A DNA stretch of 64,000 nt from JAJEFO01 sp965214325. GTDB taxonomy: Bacteria > Pseudomonadota > Alphaproteobacteria > Rhodobacterales > Rhodobacteraceae. Positions 27,071 through 35,374 of the stretch are shown one piece after another. Below the pieces are notes generated by a model that was given only the letters and a program-made list of their open reading frames with translations, had not been told where the DNA came from and made no database searches. The stretch spans positions 744,001-808,000 of the forward strand of contig CBDCBG010000006.1 of NCBI GenBank assembly GCA_965214325.1, given 5' to 3'. Every line of letters begins with the position of its first letter. The first letter of the stretch is position 1. Position numbers and translations under genes: made by a program.

Positions 27071-27742
27071 TCCGGCATCAATGGCTGTCCGACAGCCTCC
27101 CCTGCCCGCGTCGCTGCCCGCCGCTCCGTGTCCCTACTGCGCCCCTGCCGCACCGGTTGCGTCGCGGCAGGCCGGTGAGCGGCGAAACCTGGTTGCAGCT
27201 TGCCCGGCCGCGAACGCATGGTTCGAGCCCGTCGTACGCCCATTTGAATTTATGGTAGCCAACATTCGCGGCTCGACGGGCGTCTTGACCAATTTGACGG
27301 GATTCGACGCGAGGAACGCCCTGTTCCCAAGCGCCCGGCTTCCTGGGGTCGCGTGTCGCTCCAGCCTGCCCCCATTAACTGGATGTCGCCGCGACTGAGT
27401 CTTCGCTCATGTTCGTGCGTTGCAGGAAAAGTCTGCGAACAAAGTCTCCTATAACGCTGATTCCAAAAATTTTTTTCGCATACGAGTCGTCAGGCATCTT
27501 GACCTGTTGGCAGCCGGGCCGCTTCGCTTGGCGGCCAAGATGGGAGGCGGCCGGTCCGCGCGGCACTGCTCGAAAGCCTTGATGCCGCGCTCCAACGCAT
27601 TCCATCTCTCGGATGCACATTGGTGCAGACGCGGCAGGCTATCTCGCGCACGGTTCCGGTGATCGCCGCGGGTGCGTCCGTTCGTCCAAGCCGCGCCCCG
27701 TTCGAGGTTGAACAATGGCATCCTTAAGATCCGGCCCAGAAG
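27071..27742. other. Gene-free interval between the secreted protein and the SMP-30 gene
   Basis: About 670 bp. It holds a low-GC patch near 27430-27490 with a run of A and T residues and an inverted GAGCCCGTCG/CGACGGGC pair at about 27230-27290. No frame has recognisable motifs. Both flanking genes end here (plus-strand gene from the left, minus-strand gene from the right), so it is a convergent interval and may hold terminators. Confidence 0.4.
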
Positions 27743-28642
27743 TCATGGGTGCTGGATCCCCCGCCGGTTCAGAACGACACGATAGACCGAGGTGGTCGCG
27801 GTAACGTAGAGTTCGTGTTTCGCGCGTCCGCCGAAACAGACGTTCGAAACCAGTTCGGGCACCAGGATCTTGCCCAGAAGATCCCCGTTCGGGGAAATGC
27901 AGTGGACACCGTCGGCGGCGGAGGACCAGAGATTTCCGTCGCTGTCGACACGCAGGCCGTCCGAGCAGCCCGGATCGACCACGTGAAACACCTCGCCCCC
28001 GGCCAGCCTGTCGTCGGGGCCAACGTCAAAGGCCCGGATGTGCTGCGGATCATCGCTGAACATGCGTCCGGTATCGGCCATGTAGAGCCGCGACTCGTCA
28101 GGCGAAAACGCCAGGCCGTTCGGGCAATTGGCATCCGTCACCATCGCGTCCATTTGTCCGGTGGCCGGGTCGGCACGGTACAGGTTGCATGGCAGTTCCT
28201 GCTCTGCGGCGTCGCCCTCGTAATTGCTCATGATCCCGTAGTGCGGGTCCGAGAACCAGATCGTGCCGTCGGACTTCACGACCACGTCGTTGGGCGAGTT
28301 GAGCCGCTTGCCTTCGAAGCTGTCCGCGATGACCGTGACCTGTCCGTCATGTTCGGTCCGTGTCACGCGCCGGGCGCCGTGTTCGCAGGAGACCAGCCGA
28401 CCCTCGAGGTCGCGCGTATGGCCGTTGCTGTGGTTCGAAGGCTGTCGATAGGTCGTGATGCCGCTTCCCGGGGTCCAGCGCATGATGCGGTTGTTCGGTA
28501 TGTCAGAGAATAGCAGAAAGCCGGCATCGCCGAACCAGACCGGCCCCTCAACCCAGTCGAACCCGGTGGCGATCTGCTTGACCGGCGCGTTGCCCAAGAC
28601 GTATCCGTCGAAAGCGGGGTCATAGGCCTCAAAGAACGACAT
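27743..28642 (-). CDS. SMP-30/gluconolactonase family protein
   Basis: 299 residues. The beta-propeller signatures are visible: WVEGPVWFGDAGFLLFSDIP (metal-binding Glu), RLNSPNDVVVKSDGTIWFSD (Asn and Asp ligands) and NCPNGLAFSPDESRLYMAD (further Asn/Asp ligands). No signal peptide. It hydrolyses a sugar lactone, commonly gluconolactone or a related aldonolactone, with one divalent metal. It lies downstream of nuoF on the same strand with a 240-bp gap, and it is the first gene of the block that separates nuoF from nuoG. The Gfo/Idh/MocA dehydrogenase in the same block could produce its substrate. Confidence 0.92.
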   Translation of the reverse strand: MSFFEAYDPAFDGYVLGNAPVKQIATGFDWVEGPVWFGDAGFLLFSDIPNNRIMRWTPGSGITTYRQPSNHSNGHTRDLEGRLVSCEHGARRVTRTEHDGQVTVIADSFEGKRLNSPNDVVVKSDGTIWFSDPHYGIMSNYEGDAAEQELPCNLYRADPATGQMDAMVTDANCPNGLAFSPDESRLYMADTGRMFSDDPQHIRAFDVGPDDRLAGGEVFHVVDPGCSDGLRVDSDGNLWSSAADGVHCISPNGDLLGKILVPELVSNVCFGGRAKHELYVTATTSVYRVVLNRRGIQHP

Positions 28643-28883
28643 TTGAATGCTCCAGGTTTTCCAGCTTGAAAGTTGTCGACACCACTTTGAAGAGAATCAT
28701 CTCCCAACGACCGTGTTGACCGTGTACACGACGAATGCGGTTGAGACCCGCTCCCCGAAGCGATGGCGCCCTGCTCAGATCGAGATGGAATTGACATCAT
28801 CGGGGATGCACACCTGCAACTCGTAGACGCCTTCGCGGAACGCGTTGATGCTTGAGCAGGCACAGCCCCCCATCCGCGCGGTG

Positions 28884-30182
28884 TCACTCCGCGGCCACAG
28901 CGCTCATCGTGCCGGTACGTGCAGCCTTGATCCGATCCTCGATCTCGCCGCGAAAATGACGAATCAACCCCTGGATCGGCCACGCCGCCGCATCGCCCAG
29001 GGCGCAGATCGTATGGCCCTCGACCTGGGTCGAGACATCGAGCAGCATGTCGATTTCCTCGATTTCGGCCTCACCCCTGACCAGCCGGTCCATGACCCGC
29101 ATCATCCATCCCGTGCCTTCGCGACAAGGCGTGCACTGTCCGCAACTCTCATGCTTGTAGAACTTCGAGAGTCGCCAGATGGCCTTCACGATGTCGGTCG
29201 ACTGGTCCATGACGATCACGGCAGCGGTACCGAGACCCGATTTCTGGTCGCGCAGCCAGTCGAAGTCCATGATGCACTCTTCCTTCATCAGCTTGCCTGG
29301 CAGGCAAGGCACCGAGGACCCGCCGGGTATGACGGCCTTGAGGTTGTCCCAGCCGCCCCTGACCCCGCCGCAGTGGCGTTCAATGAGTTCCGCAAAGGAA
29401 ATCGACATTGCCTCTTCGACGACGCAAGGGGCTTCCACATGTCCGCTGATCGCGAACAGCTTCGTCCCGGAGTTGTTCGTGCGGCCGAAGCCCGCGAACC
29501 ATTCAGCGCCACGCCGCAGGATCGTGGGAACCACGGCAATGGATTCCACGTTGTTCACGGTCGTCGGACAGCCATAGAGGCCGGCCCCCGCGGGAAACGG
29601 AGGCTTCATTCTCGGCATGCCCTTCTTGCCTTCCAGGCTTTCAAGAAGCGCGGTCTCCTCGCCGCAGATATATGCCCCGGCGCCATGATGAAGATACAGG
29701 TCGAAATCCCAGCCTGATCCTGCAGCATCCTTGCCTAGAAGGCCGGCATCGTAACATTCGTCAATCGCGGCCTGCAGCGCCTCGCGCTCTCGAACGTATT
29801 CGCCTCGAATGTAGGTGTAGCAGGCATGTGCGCCCATTGCGAAGCTGGCAATCAGGCAACCCTCGATCAGCGTGTGCGGATCGTGGCGCAAGATTTCCCT
29901 GTCCTTGCAAGTGCCAGGTTCGGATTCGTCGGCGTTGACCACCAGGTAAGAAGGGCGGCCATCCGATTCCTTCGGCATGAAGCTCCACTTGAGGCCGGTC
30001 GGAAAGCCCGCGCCCCCACGACCTCTCAGCCCGCTCTCCTTGACCTGCTCGACGATCCAGTCGCGACCCTTCTCGACCAGCGCTGCAGTTCCGTCCCAGT
30101 GGCCACGCGCCTTCGCCCCGGCCAGCGTCTGATCATGCATGCCGTATAGGTTCGTGAATATGCGGTCCTTGTCCTCAAGCAT
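28884..30182 (-). CDS. nuoF: NADH-quinone oxidoreductase subunit F
   Basis: 432 residues. GLRGRGGAGFPTGLKW is the NADH/FMN-binding start, VVNADESEPGTCKDREI and CYTYIRGEY the FMN region, and SCGQCTPCREGTGW with a later Cys (GHTICALGDAAAWP) binds the N3 4Fe-4S cluster. It oxidises NADH and is the entry point of complex I. Ends at a 240-bp gap before the SMP-30 gene, where relatives would continue toward nuoG. Confidence 0.97.
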   Translation of the reverse strand: MLEDKDRIFTNLYGMHDQTLAGAKARGHWDGTAALVEKGRDWIVEQVKESGLRGRGGAGFPTGLKWSFMPKESDGRPSYLVVNADESEPGTCKDREILRHDPHTLIEGCLIASFAMGAHACYTYIRGEYVREREALQAAIDECYDAGLLGKDAAGSGWDFDLYLHHGAGAYICGEETALLESLEGKKGMPRMKPPFPAGAGLYGCPTTVNNVESIAVVPTILRRGAEWFAGFGRTNNSGTKLFAISGHVEAPCVVEEAMSISFAELIERHCGGVRGGWDNLKAVIPGGSSVPCLPGKLMKEECIMDFDWLRDQKSGLGTAAVIVMDQSTDIVKAIWRLSKFYKHESCGQCTPCREGTGWMMRVMDRLVRGEAEIEEIDMLLDVSTQVEGHTICALGDAAAWPIQGLIRHFRGEIEDRIKAARTGTMSAVAAE

Positions 30183-30216
30183 CTGCCTGTTCCGTCCTGC
30201 AACCGGCCATCACAAG

Positions 30217-30444
30217 TCAACGCATCTTGCGCCGCTTGTGCCAAATTTGCCATGTCACGATTAGCGCCCAGAGAAAACCCGCAAGGGCGAAAAGATCGAC
30301 CAGAAACGCGTACCGTCCCGGCAAACCAAGCCAGCCCCCTGCCGACTGGGCCACGAACCAGAGGATCATCGTAAGCGCAATGACGAGCGCCACGGTGCGC
30401 CCTTGACGTCCAAGTTCCCGATCCATGTCCTTGCCATCAGCCAT
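30217..30444 (-). CDS. DUF5337-like small membrane protein of the nuo operon
   Basis: 75 residues with two membrane helices (ALVIALTMILWFVAQSAGGW and FLVDLFALAGFLWALIVTW) and a basic C terminus. The position between nuoE and nuoF and the build match the DUF5337 proteins of Rhodobacterales nuo operons. The function is unknown; an accessory or assembly role for complex I is inferred from position. Start at MADGKDMDRE; a second ATG six codons on is possible. Confidence 0.78.
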   Translation of the reverse strand: MADGKDMDRELGRQGRTVALVIALTMILWFVAQSAGGWLGLPGRYAFLVDLFALAGFLWALIVTWQIWHKRRKMR

Positions 30445-30612
30445 GTGCCACCAACATGGTCATGGCGGAGCATTTTGACCGGTTCAAGACCGAGGCAGCG
30501 TTGCGTTCCCGGCAGTGCGGAACGATGGCCTCGCGGCGACGGCGTGCCATGACCAGGTTCCCGGTGACGTCCACGCTGCCAATTCCGACACTGCAGGCAG
30601 GACCGGGCATGT

Positions 30613-31290
30613 CTAGTTCCCGTCGATTCGCTTGACCGTGTCGCTCAGCGTGACAGCAAGCCGCACACTCGCGTTGTGCCCTTGCCTCTCGCCTTGCCGC
30701 TCGTCGAGACTGGTGAGCCCCGAAACCGGCTCCGAGGCGAACCGACCGTTTTGCGGGCCAGGCACCGGAACCCTGCCATCAGCGAGTTCGTCAATGATCT
30801 CCGCCAACCGTTCGACAGTCAGGTCTTCATAGTAGTCCTTGCCGATCTGCGCCATCGGCGCGTTCGAGCAGGCCCCGAGGCATTCGACTTCCTCCCAGGA
30901 GAATTTTCCGTCCTCGGAAACCCTTAGCGGGGACACGGCGATCTTCTCCTTGCAGACCGCGATCAGGTCTTCGGCCCCGCAAATCATGCAGGAGGTCGTG
31001 CCGCAGACCTGCACATGGGCCACGCTTCCGACCGGCTGCAACTGGAACATGAAGTAGAAGGTCGCGACCTCGAGCGCCCGGATATAGGCCATGTCCAGCA
31101 TCGCCGCGACACGTTCGATCGCGGCCCGGCTGAGCCAGCCCTCCTGCTCCTGCGCCCGCCAAAGAAGCGGGATGATTGCGCTGGCCTGCCTCCCGTCCGG
31201 GTAATTCGCGATCTGACGTTCCGCCCACGCCTGATTGGCGGGCGTGTAGGCAAAGCTCTCCGGCTGTTCGGCGTGAAGGCGTCGAAGCAT
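30613..31290 (-). CDS. nuoE: NADH-quinone oxidoreductase subunit E
   Basis: 225 residues. The thioredoxin-like 2Fe-2S domain shows CGTTSCMICGA and CLGACSNAP, giving the four cysteine ligands of cluster N1a. The C-terminal 45 residues (from about GPQNGRFAS onward) are an extension beyond the E. coli protein, as is common in alphaproteobacteria. It begins MLRRLHAEQPESF. Neighbours are nuoD upstream and the DUF5337-like gene downstream. Confidence 0.96.
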   Translation of the reverse strand: MLRRLHAEQPESFAYTPANQAWAERQIANYPDGRQASAIIPLLWRAQEQEGWLSRAAIERVAAMLDMAYIRALEVATFYFMFQLQPVGSVAHVQVCGTTSCMICGAEDLIAVCKEKIAVSPLRVSEDGKFSWEEVECLGACSNAPMAQIGKDYYEDLTVERLAEIIDELADGRVPVPGPQNGRFASEPVSGLTSLDERQGERQGHNASVRLAVTLSDTVKRIDGN

Positions 31291-31371
31291 CAGTTCCTCA
31301 CTTTGTTCGCGAAGGCCGAACCCTCACGGCCCGTTCCTGACTGCAACGGACGAATGACCTGACCGAACCCG

Positions 31372-32583
31372 TCATCGGTCCACCTCCCCGAACACGATAT
31401 CCATCGTTCCGATGATGGCGGATACATCCGCCAGCATGTGCCCTTTCGAGACATGGTCCATGGCCTGAAGATGCAGGTATCCCGGCGCCCGGATCTTTGC
31501 GCGATAGGGCCTGTTGGTGCCGTCAGCCACAAGGTAGACGCCGAACTCGCCCTTGGGGGCCTCGACGGCTGCATAGACCTCGCCCTCAGGAACGCGAAAT
31601 CCCTCGGTATAAAGCTTAAAGTGGTGAATCAGCGCTTCCATCGAAGTCTTCATTTCACCCCGCGGCGGAGGTGTCAGCTTGCCACGGGCGAGCACCTTGC
31701 CCGGTTCCGCCCTCAGCTTCTCGCATGCCTGCTTGATGATCTTCAGGCTCTCCCGCATCTCGGCCATGCGGCAGAGATACCGGTCGTAGCAGTCGCCGTT
31801 CTTTCCCACGGGAATCCGGAAGTCGAACTCGTCATAGCACTCGTACGGCTGCGACCGCCGGAGGTCCCATGCCATGCCGGAGCCGCGCACCATCACCCCG
31901 GAGAATCCCCAATCCAGGGCTTCCTGTTCGGAGACAATGCAAATGTCGACGTTCCGCTGCTTGAAAATCCGGTTCTCCGTCAGGAGACCGTCGATGTCGT
32001 CCAGCGCCTTCGGGAACTCGTCCGCCCACCCTTCTATGTCGTCGACGAGTTCCGGGAGAAGGTCCTGATGCACGCCGCCAGGACGAAAATAGGCTGCATG
32101 CAGTCGTGCCCCGCATGCCCTCTCGTAGAACACCATGAGCTTCTCGCGTTCCTCGAACCCCCAAAGCGGCGGTGTCAGGGCTCCGACATCCAGCGCCTGC
32201 GTCGTCACGTTCAGCAGGTGGTTCAGGATGCGTCCGATCTCCGAATACAGCACTCGAATCAACGACGCCCGGCGCGGAATCTCGGTGCCGGTAAGCCTTT
32301 CGATCGCGAGGCACCAAGCATGTTCCTGGTTCATCGGCGCCACATAGTCCAACCGGTCGAAATACGGCAGGTTCTGCAGGTAGGTGCGGCTCTCCATCAG
32401 CTTCTCGGTGCCGCGATGAAGAAGGCCGATATGCGGATCGCAGCGCTCGACGATTTCGCCGTCAAGCTCCAGCACCAGCCGCAGAACGCCATGTGCAGCC
32501 GGGTGTTGCGGCCCGAAATTGATGTTGAAGTTGCGGAGCTTCTTCTCGCCAGCCGAGGCTCCGTCAAGCTTGCCATCCATCAT
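31372..32583 (-). CDS. nuoD: NADH-quinone oxidoreductase subunit D
   Basis: 403 residues, the 49-kDa homologue. NINFGPQHPAAHGVLRLVLE (quinone-site His), GLLHRGTEKLMESRTY, PYFDRLDYVAPMNQEHAW and the C-terminal DIVFGEVDR are all intact. It forms the quinone-reducing pocket with NuoB. A 145-bp gap without a gene separates it from nuoC, which is larger than usual for this operon. Confidence 0.97.
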   Translation of the reverse strand: MMDGKLDGASAGEKKLRNFNINFGPQHPAAHGVLRLVLELDGEIVERCDPHIGLLHRGTEKLMESRTYLQNLPYFDRLDYVAPMNQEHAWCLAIERLTGTEIPRRASLIRVLYSEIGRILNHLLNVTTQALDVGALTPPLWGFEEREKLMVFYERACGARLHAAYFRPGGVHQDLLPELVDDIEGWADEFPKALDDIDGLLTENRIFKQRNVDICIVSEQEALDWGFSGVMVRGSGMAWDLRRSQPYECYDEFDFRIPVGKNGDCYDRYLCRMAEMRESLKIIKQACEKLRAEPGKVLARGKLTPPPRGEMKTSMEALIHHFKLYTEGFRVPEGEVYAAVEAPKGEFGVYLVADGTNRPYRAKIRAPGYLHLQAMDHVSKGHMLADVSAIIGTMDIVFGEVDR

Positions 32584-32728
32584 TCCGACCTTTCCGACCG
32601 CTCAGGCAATCCGCCGAGAAGGATGCATGTCGCCTCGCCACCCACAGGCACGCAGCGCGATCCGCCCGTACCGGAAACCGGCGCCTGCCAGGCGTTCGCG
32701 ACGCGATTCAGGCGGAACGTCATCAATC

Positions 32729-33343
32729 TCATGGTTCAATCTCTTGCCCGGCCCGCTCGTCCCCCGGCAGGATATAGTTCGCTCCTTCCCATGGGGACAT
32801 GAAGTCGAACTGGCGGTATTCCTGCACCAGCTTGACGGGCTCGTAGACGACACGCTTCAACTCCTCGTCGTGACGCACCTCGACATACCCGGTCGTGGGG
32901 AAATCCTTCCGCAGCGGATGACCCTGGAACCCGTAGTCGGTGAGGATGCGTCTCAGGTCAGGATGGCCGGAAAAGAGGATGCCGAACATGTCAAACACCT
33001 CTCGCTCGAACCAGCCCGCCGACGCATGAACGTCTGTCAATGTCGGCACGAACTCATTCTCGCGCACGGCGACCTTCAAGCGAATGCGCCGGTTCTGGTG
33101 CATCGAAAGGAGATGATAGACCATGTCGAAACGCACTTCCCGCGCCGGATAGTCAATGGCGGTGATGTCAACGAGCGTCGTGAACCGGTAGCTCTTGTCC
33201 GACTTCAGGAAGTCCACGAAGCCAACCAGCGACGGCAGTGCCGCCGCGACCGTGAGTTCTCCGAAGGCCACCGCATGCGAGAGCACGCAGTCCGGCCGCT
33301 TCGCCTCGATCCCGGCTGCAAGTTCTGTGAGCTCTGCAGACAT
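32729..33343 (-). CDS. nuoC: NADH-quinone oxidoreductase subunit C
   Basis: 204 residues from the ATG at 33343, which has GAGGAGG about 6 nt upstream; longer in-frame starts would run into nuoB and are rejected. The 30-kDa subunit signature ERE-VFDMFGI is present as WFEREVFDMFGILFSGHPDL, followed by RRILTDYGFQGHPLRKDFP. A structural subunit of the peripheral arm that packs against NuoD. Confidence 0.96.
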   Translation of the reverse strand: MSAELTELAAGIEAKRPDCVLSHAVAFGELTVAAALPSLVGFVDFLKSDKSYRFTTLVDITAIDYPAREVRFDMVYHLLSMHQNRRIRLKVAVRENEFVPTLTDVHASAGWFEREVFDMFGILFSGHPDLRRILTDYGFQGHPLRKDFPTTGYVEVRHDEELKRVVYEPVKLVQEYRQFDFMSPWEGANYILPGDERAGQEIEP

Positions 33344-33353
33344 CGCCGCCTCC

Positions 33354-33887
33354 TCAGCGCGTGATTGTGCCCGTGCGGCGGATCTTGCGCTGCAGCTGAA
33401 GGATGCCGTAGAGCAGCGCCTCCGCGGTCGGCGGGCAGCCCGGAACATAGACATCGACGGGAACGATCCGGTCACAGCCTCGGACAACCGAATAGCTGTA
33501 ATGGTAGTAGCCACCACCATTTGCGCAGGATCCCATTGAGATCACGTAACGCGGCTCGGGCATCTGGTCGTAGACCTTGCGCAACGCTGGCGCCATCTTG
33601 TTCGTCAATGTACCGGCCACGATCATCAGGTCCGACTGGCGCGGGCTCGCACGAGGCGCAGTGCCGAAACGCTCGAGGTCATATCGCGGCATGGACGTGT
33701 GCATCATCTCGACAGCGCAGCACGCCAACCCGAACGTCATCCAATGGAGACTTCCGGTTCGCGCCCAATTGACGATGTCCGCTGTGGAGGTGACAAGAAA
33801 GCCGTCGTCCTGCAATTGCCGGTTGAACTCCCGCGCGTCCACGTCGCGATCAGGACCGGCGGAGTTTCGCGATGTGGCAACGCTCAT
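33354..33887 (-). CDS. nuoB: NADH-quinone oxidoreductase subunit B
   Basis: 177 residues. Cluster N2 ligands are visible in LACCAVEMM, SMGSCANGGG and VPGCPPTAEAL. It passes electrons from N2 to quinone. The start MSVATSRNSAG follows a purine-rich AGGAGGTGA stretch 5 nt upstream. It lies between nuoA (about 145 bp away) and nuoC (10 bp away). Confidence 0.97.
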   Translation of the reverse strand: MSVATSRNSAGPDRDVDAREFNRQLQDDGFLVTSTADIVNWARTGSLHWMTFGLACCAVEMMHTSMPRYDLERFGTAPRASPRQSDLMIVAGTLTNKMAPALRKVYDQMPEPRYVISMGSCANGGGYYHYSYSVVRGCDRIVPVDVYVPGCPPTAEALLYGILQLQRKIRRTGTITR

Positions 33888-34032
33888 GAGTTCACCTCCT
33901 GAGAGCGCGGTTTATCCGCTCCCCCGTGAAGCGTCAACGCGACCAGACGCAGCAGGCATTGAATTCCACGAACGCCAGGCCGGGTGCATCCTGGGGCGAG
34001 GGCGGCAATGCCAGGAGCCCGGCTCTTCAGGA

Positions 34033-34398
34033 TCACTCCCAGTCCATCGCGCCCTTTTTCCACTCGTAGGCAAATCCGACTGTCAGAACCACCAGGAAGA
34101 CCATCATCGACCAGAACGCCGAATCTCCCAGGTCACCGAAGGCGACCGCCCACGGAAACAGGAAGGCAATTTCGAGATCGAAGATGATGAACAGGATCGC
34201 AACCAGATAGAACCTGACATCGAACTTCATCCGGGCGTCATCAAATGCATTGAATCCGCATTCGTAGGCGCTGAGCTTCTCCGGGTCGGCATCACTCGGC
34301 GCCAGGACGACGGCCGCGAGGATCAGGACCATCCCAAGCCCGCTCGCGATCACGAGAAAGACCAGGATCGGCAGGTATTCCCGCAACAGGTCTTCCAA
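34033..34398 (-). CDS. nuoA: NADH-quinone oxidoreductase subunit A, TTG start
   Basis: 121 residues if translation begins at the TTG at 34398, giving MEDLLREYLPILVFLVIASG, which is the usual N terminus of alphaproteobacterial NuoA. A perfect ribosome binding site GGAGGTGA sits just ahead; the GTG two codons earlier overlaps that site and so cannot be the start. The rest has three membrane helices with ECGFNAFDDARMKFDVRFYL and FDLEIAFLFPWA. First gene of the nuoA-F block; its promoter should lie in the 160 bp before it. Confidence 0.94.
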   Translation of the reverse strand: MEDLLREYLPILVFLVIASGLGMVLILAAVVLAPSDADPEKLSAYECGFNAFDDARMKFDVRFYLVAILFIIFDLEIAFLFPWAVAFGDLGDSAFWSMMVFLVVLTVGFAYEWKKGAMDWE

Positions 34399-34400
34399 GG

Positions 34401-34408
34401 TCACCTCC
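34401..34408 (-). promoter_or_regulatory. Ribosome binding site that fixes the nuoA TTG start
   Basis: GGAGGTGA on the minus strand, five bases from GGAGG to the TTG. It rules out the overlapping GTG as start codon and supports a rare initiation codon for the first complex I gene. Confidence 0.75.
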
Positions 34409-34561
34409 GCGTAGGTTGCCGTCGATGCGCCCTCCCTACAGCCCGAGCCGGCCGTGGTCAATGTCGAACGAAAGGCGCAGCAAGCCGCATGTGCGCGAAC
34501 TTGAGCCACAGCGACCGAGCACGGTGGCCGGTGGTTGAACGCTGGATTGCCGGGATCTTCA

Positions 34562-35374
34562 TCAGGTGTCTTCCGGCGCCGGGATGCTCATTCGGCCTTC
34601 GATGATGCCCTCGTTGACCTCAAGCCAGCGCGCCCGGAACGCAAAGCGCGCCGCCGACGCAACGTCGTGCTGAAAGGCCGCGTTCACGCCTGCCCCGACC
34701 ACCGCCCCGACGATCGGCACAACCTGGGCCATCTTTCGGGTCGAAAGATTGACTCCGAGCGTCGTCGCCAGCCTTTGTATCGCCACGACCGAACCCGTCG
34801 CCCGTCCGGTCATGGCCGCGATCTTCTGCCAGTCGTCGCGATCGAACTGCGCACGGGACTCGGCAAGACGCTGCAAGGCCGCCTTGCGCTCCTCCACGGT
34901 GTTCGCACCTGCAAGTTTCAGGACATCGAGAACGTGAACGCGCTCCCGCTCTCCGACGCCGCCAAATCCATAGCAGAGACCGGTGAGCCGAGCCGTTCTG
35001 AGTGCCAGCGTCACGGTAGCGGGGATGTCAAAGACCAGCCCTGCCGCTCCCAGGACGCCCGTTGCGCCACCATTCGTGGCCGCATAGCCCAGCGCCCAAC
35101 GCCGCACATCCGCAGCAGCCGCGTCGCAGGCTTCGATATCCGCGAATTCATGGGAAATGGCTGCGGTTCGGATCGAGGACGAAGCAACCCAGTCAGCACC
35201 CCGTATTGCCGCCTCGACGGCGCTGGCAGGGATCAACCTGTCGGTCAGGCCCCCGAATGGCCCGGTGACCGACCTGACAACACTTGGCAGCAAAGACGGG
35301 CCTGCTTTCCGGTAGGCATCCTGTTCGGCCAGAACCTCTTGGACATAGGGCTTCACCTCATTGCGTTCGGTCAT
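34562..35374 (-). CDS. EcsC family protein
   Basis: 270 residues from the ATG at 35374 (MTERNEVKPYVQEVL). The EcsC-type domain covers most of the protein: GPFGGLTDRLIPASAVEAAI, ISHEFADIEACDAAAADVRR, and a glycine-rich hydrophobic end MAQVVPIVGAVVGAGVNAAF that is likely membrane-associated. The family is named after a gene next to a Bacillus ABC exporter; its biochemical function is unknown. It is upstream of nuoA on the same strand, about 160 bp away, and probably has its own promoter. Confidence 0.82.
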   Translation of the reverse strand: MTERNEVKPYVQEVLAEQDAYRKAGPSLLPSVVRSVTGPFGGLTDRLIPASAVEAAIRGADWVASSSIRTAAISHEFADIEACDAAAADVRRWALGYAATNGGATGVLGAAGLVFDIPATVTLALRTARLTGLCYGFGGVGERERVHVLDVLKLAGANTVEERKAALQRLAESRAQFDRDDWQKIAAMTGRATGSVVAIQRLATTLGVNLSTRKMAQVVPIVGAVVGAGVNAAFQHDVASAARFAFRARWLEVNEGIIEGRMSIPAPEDT

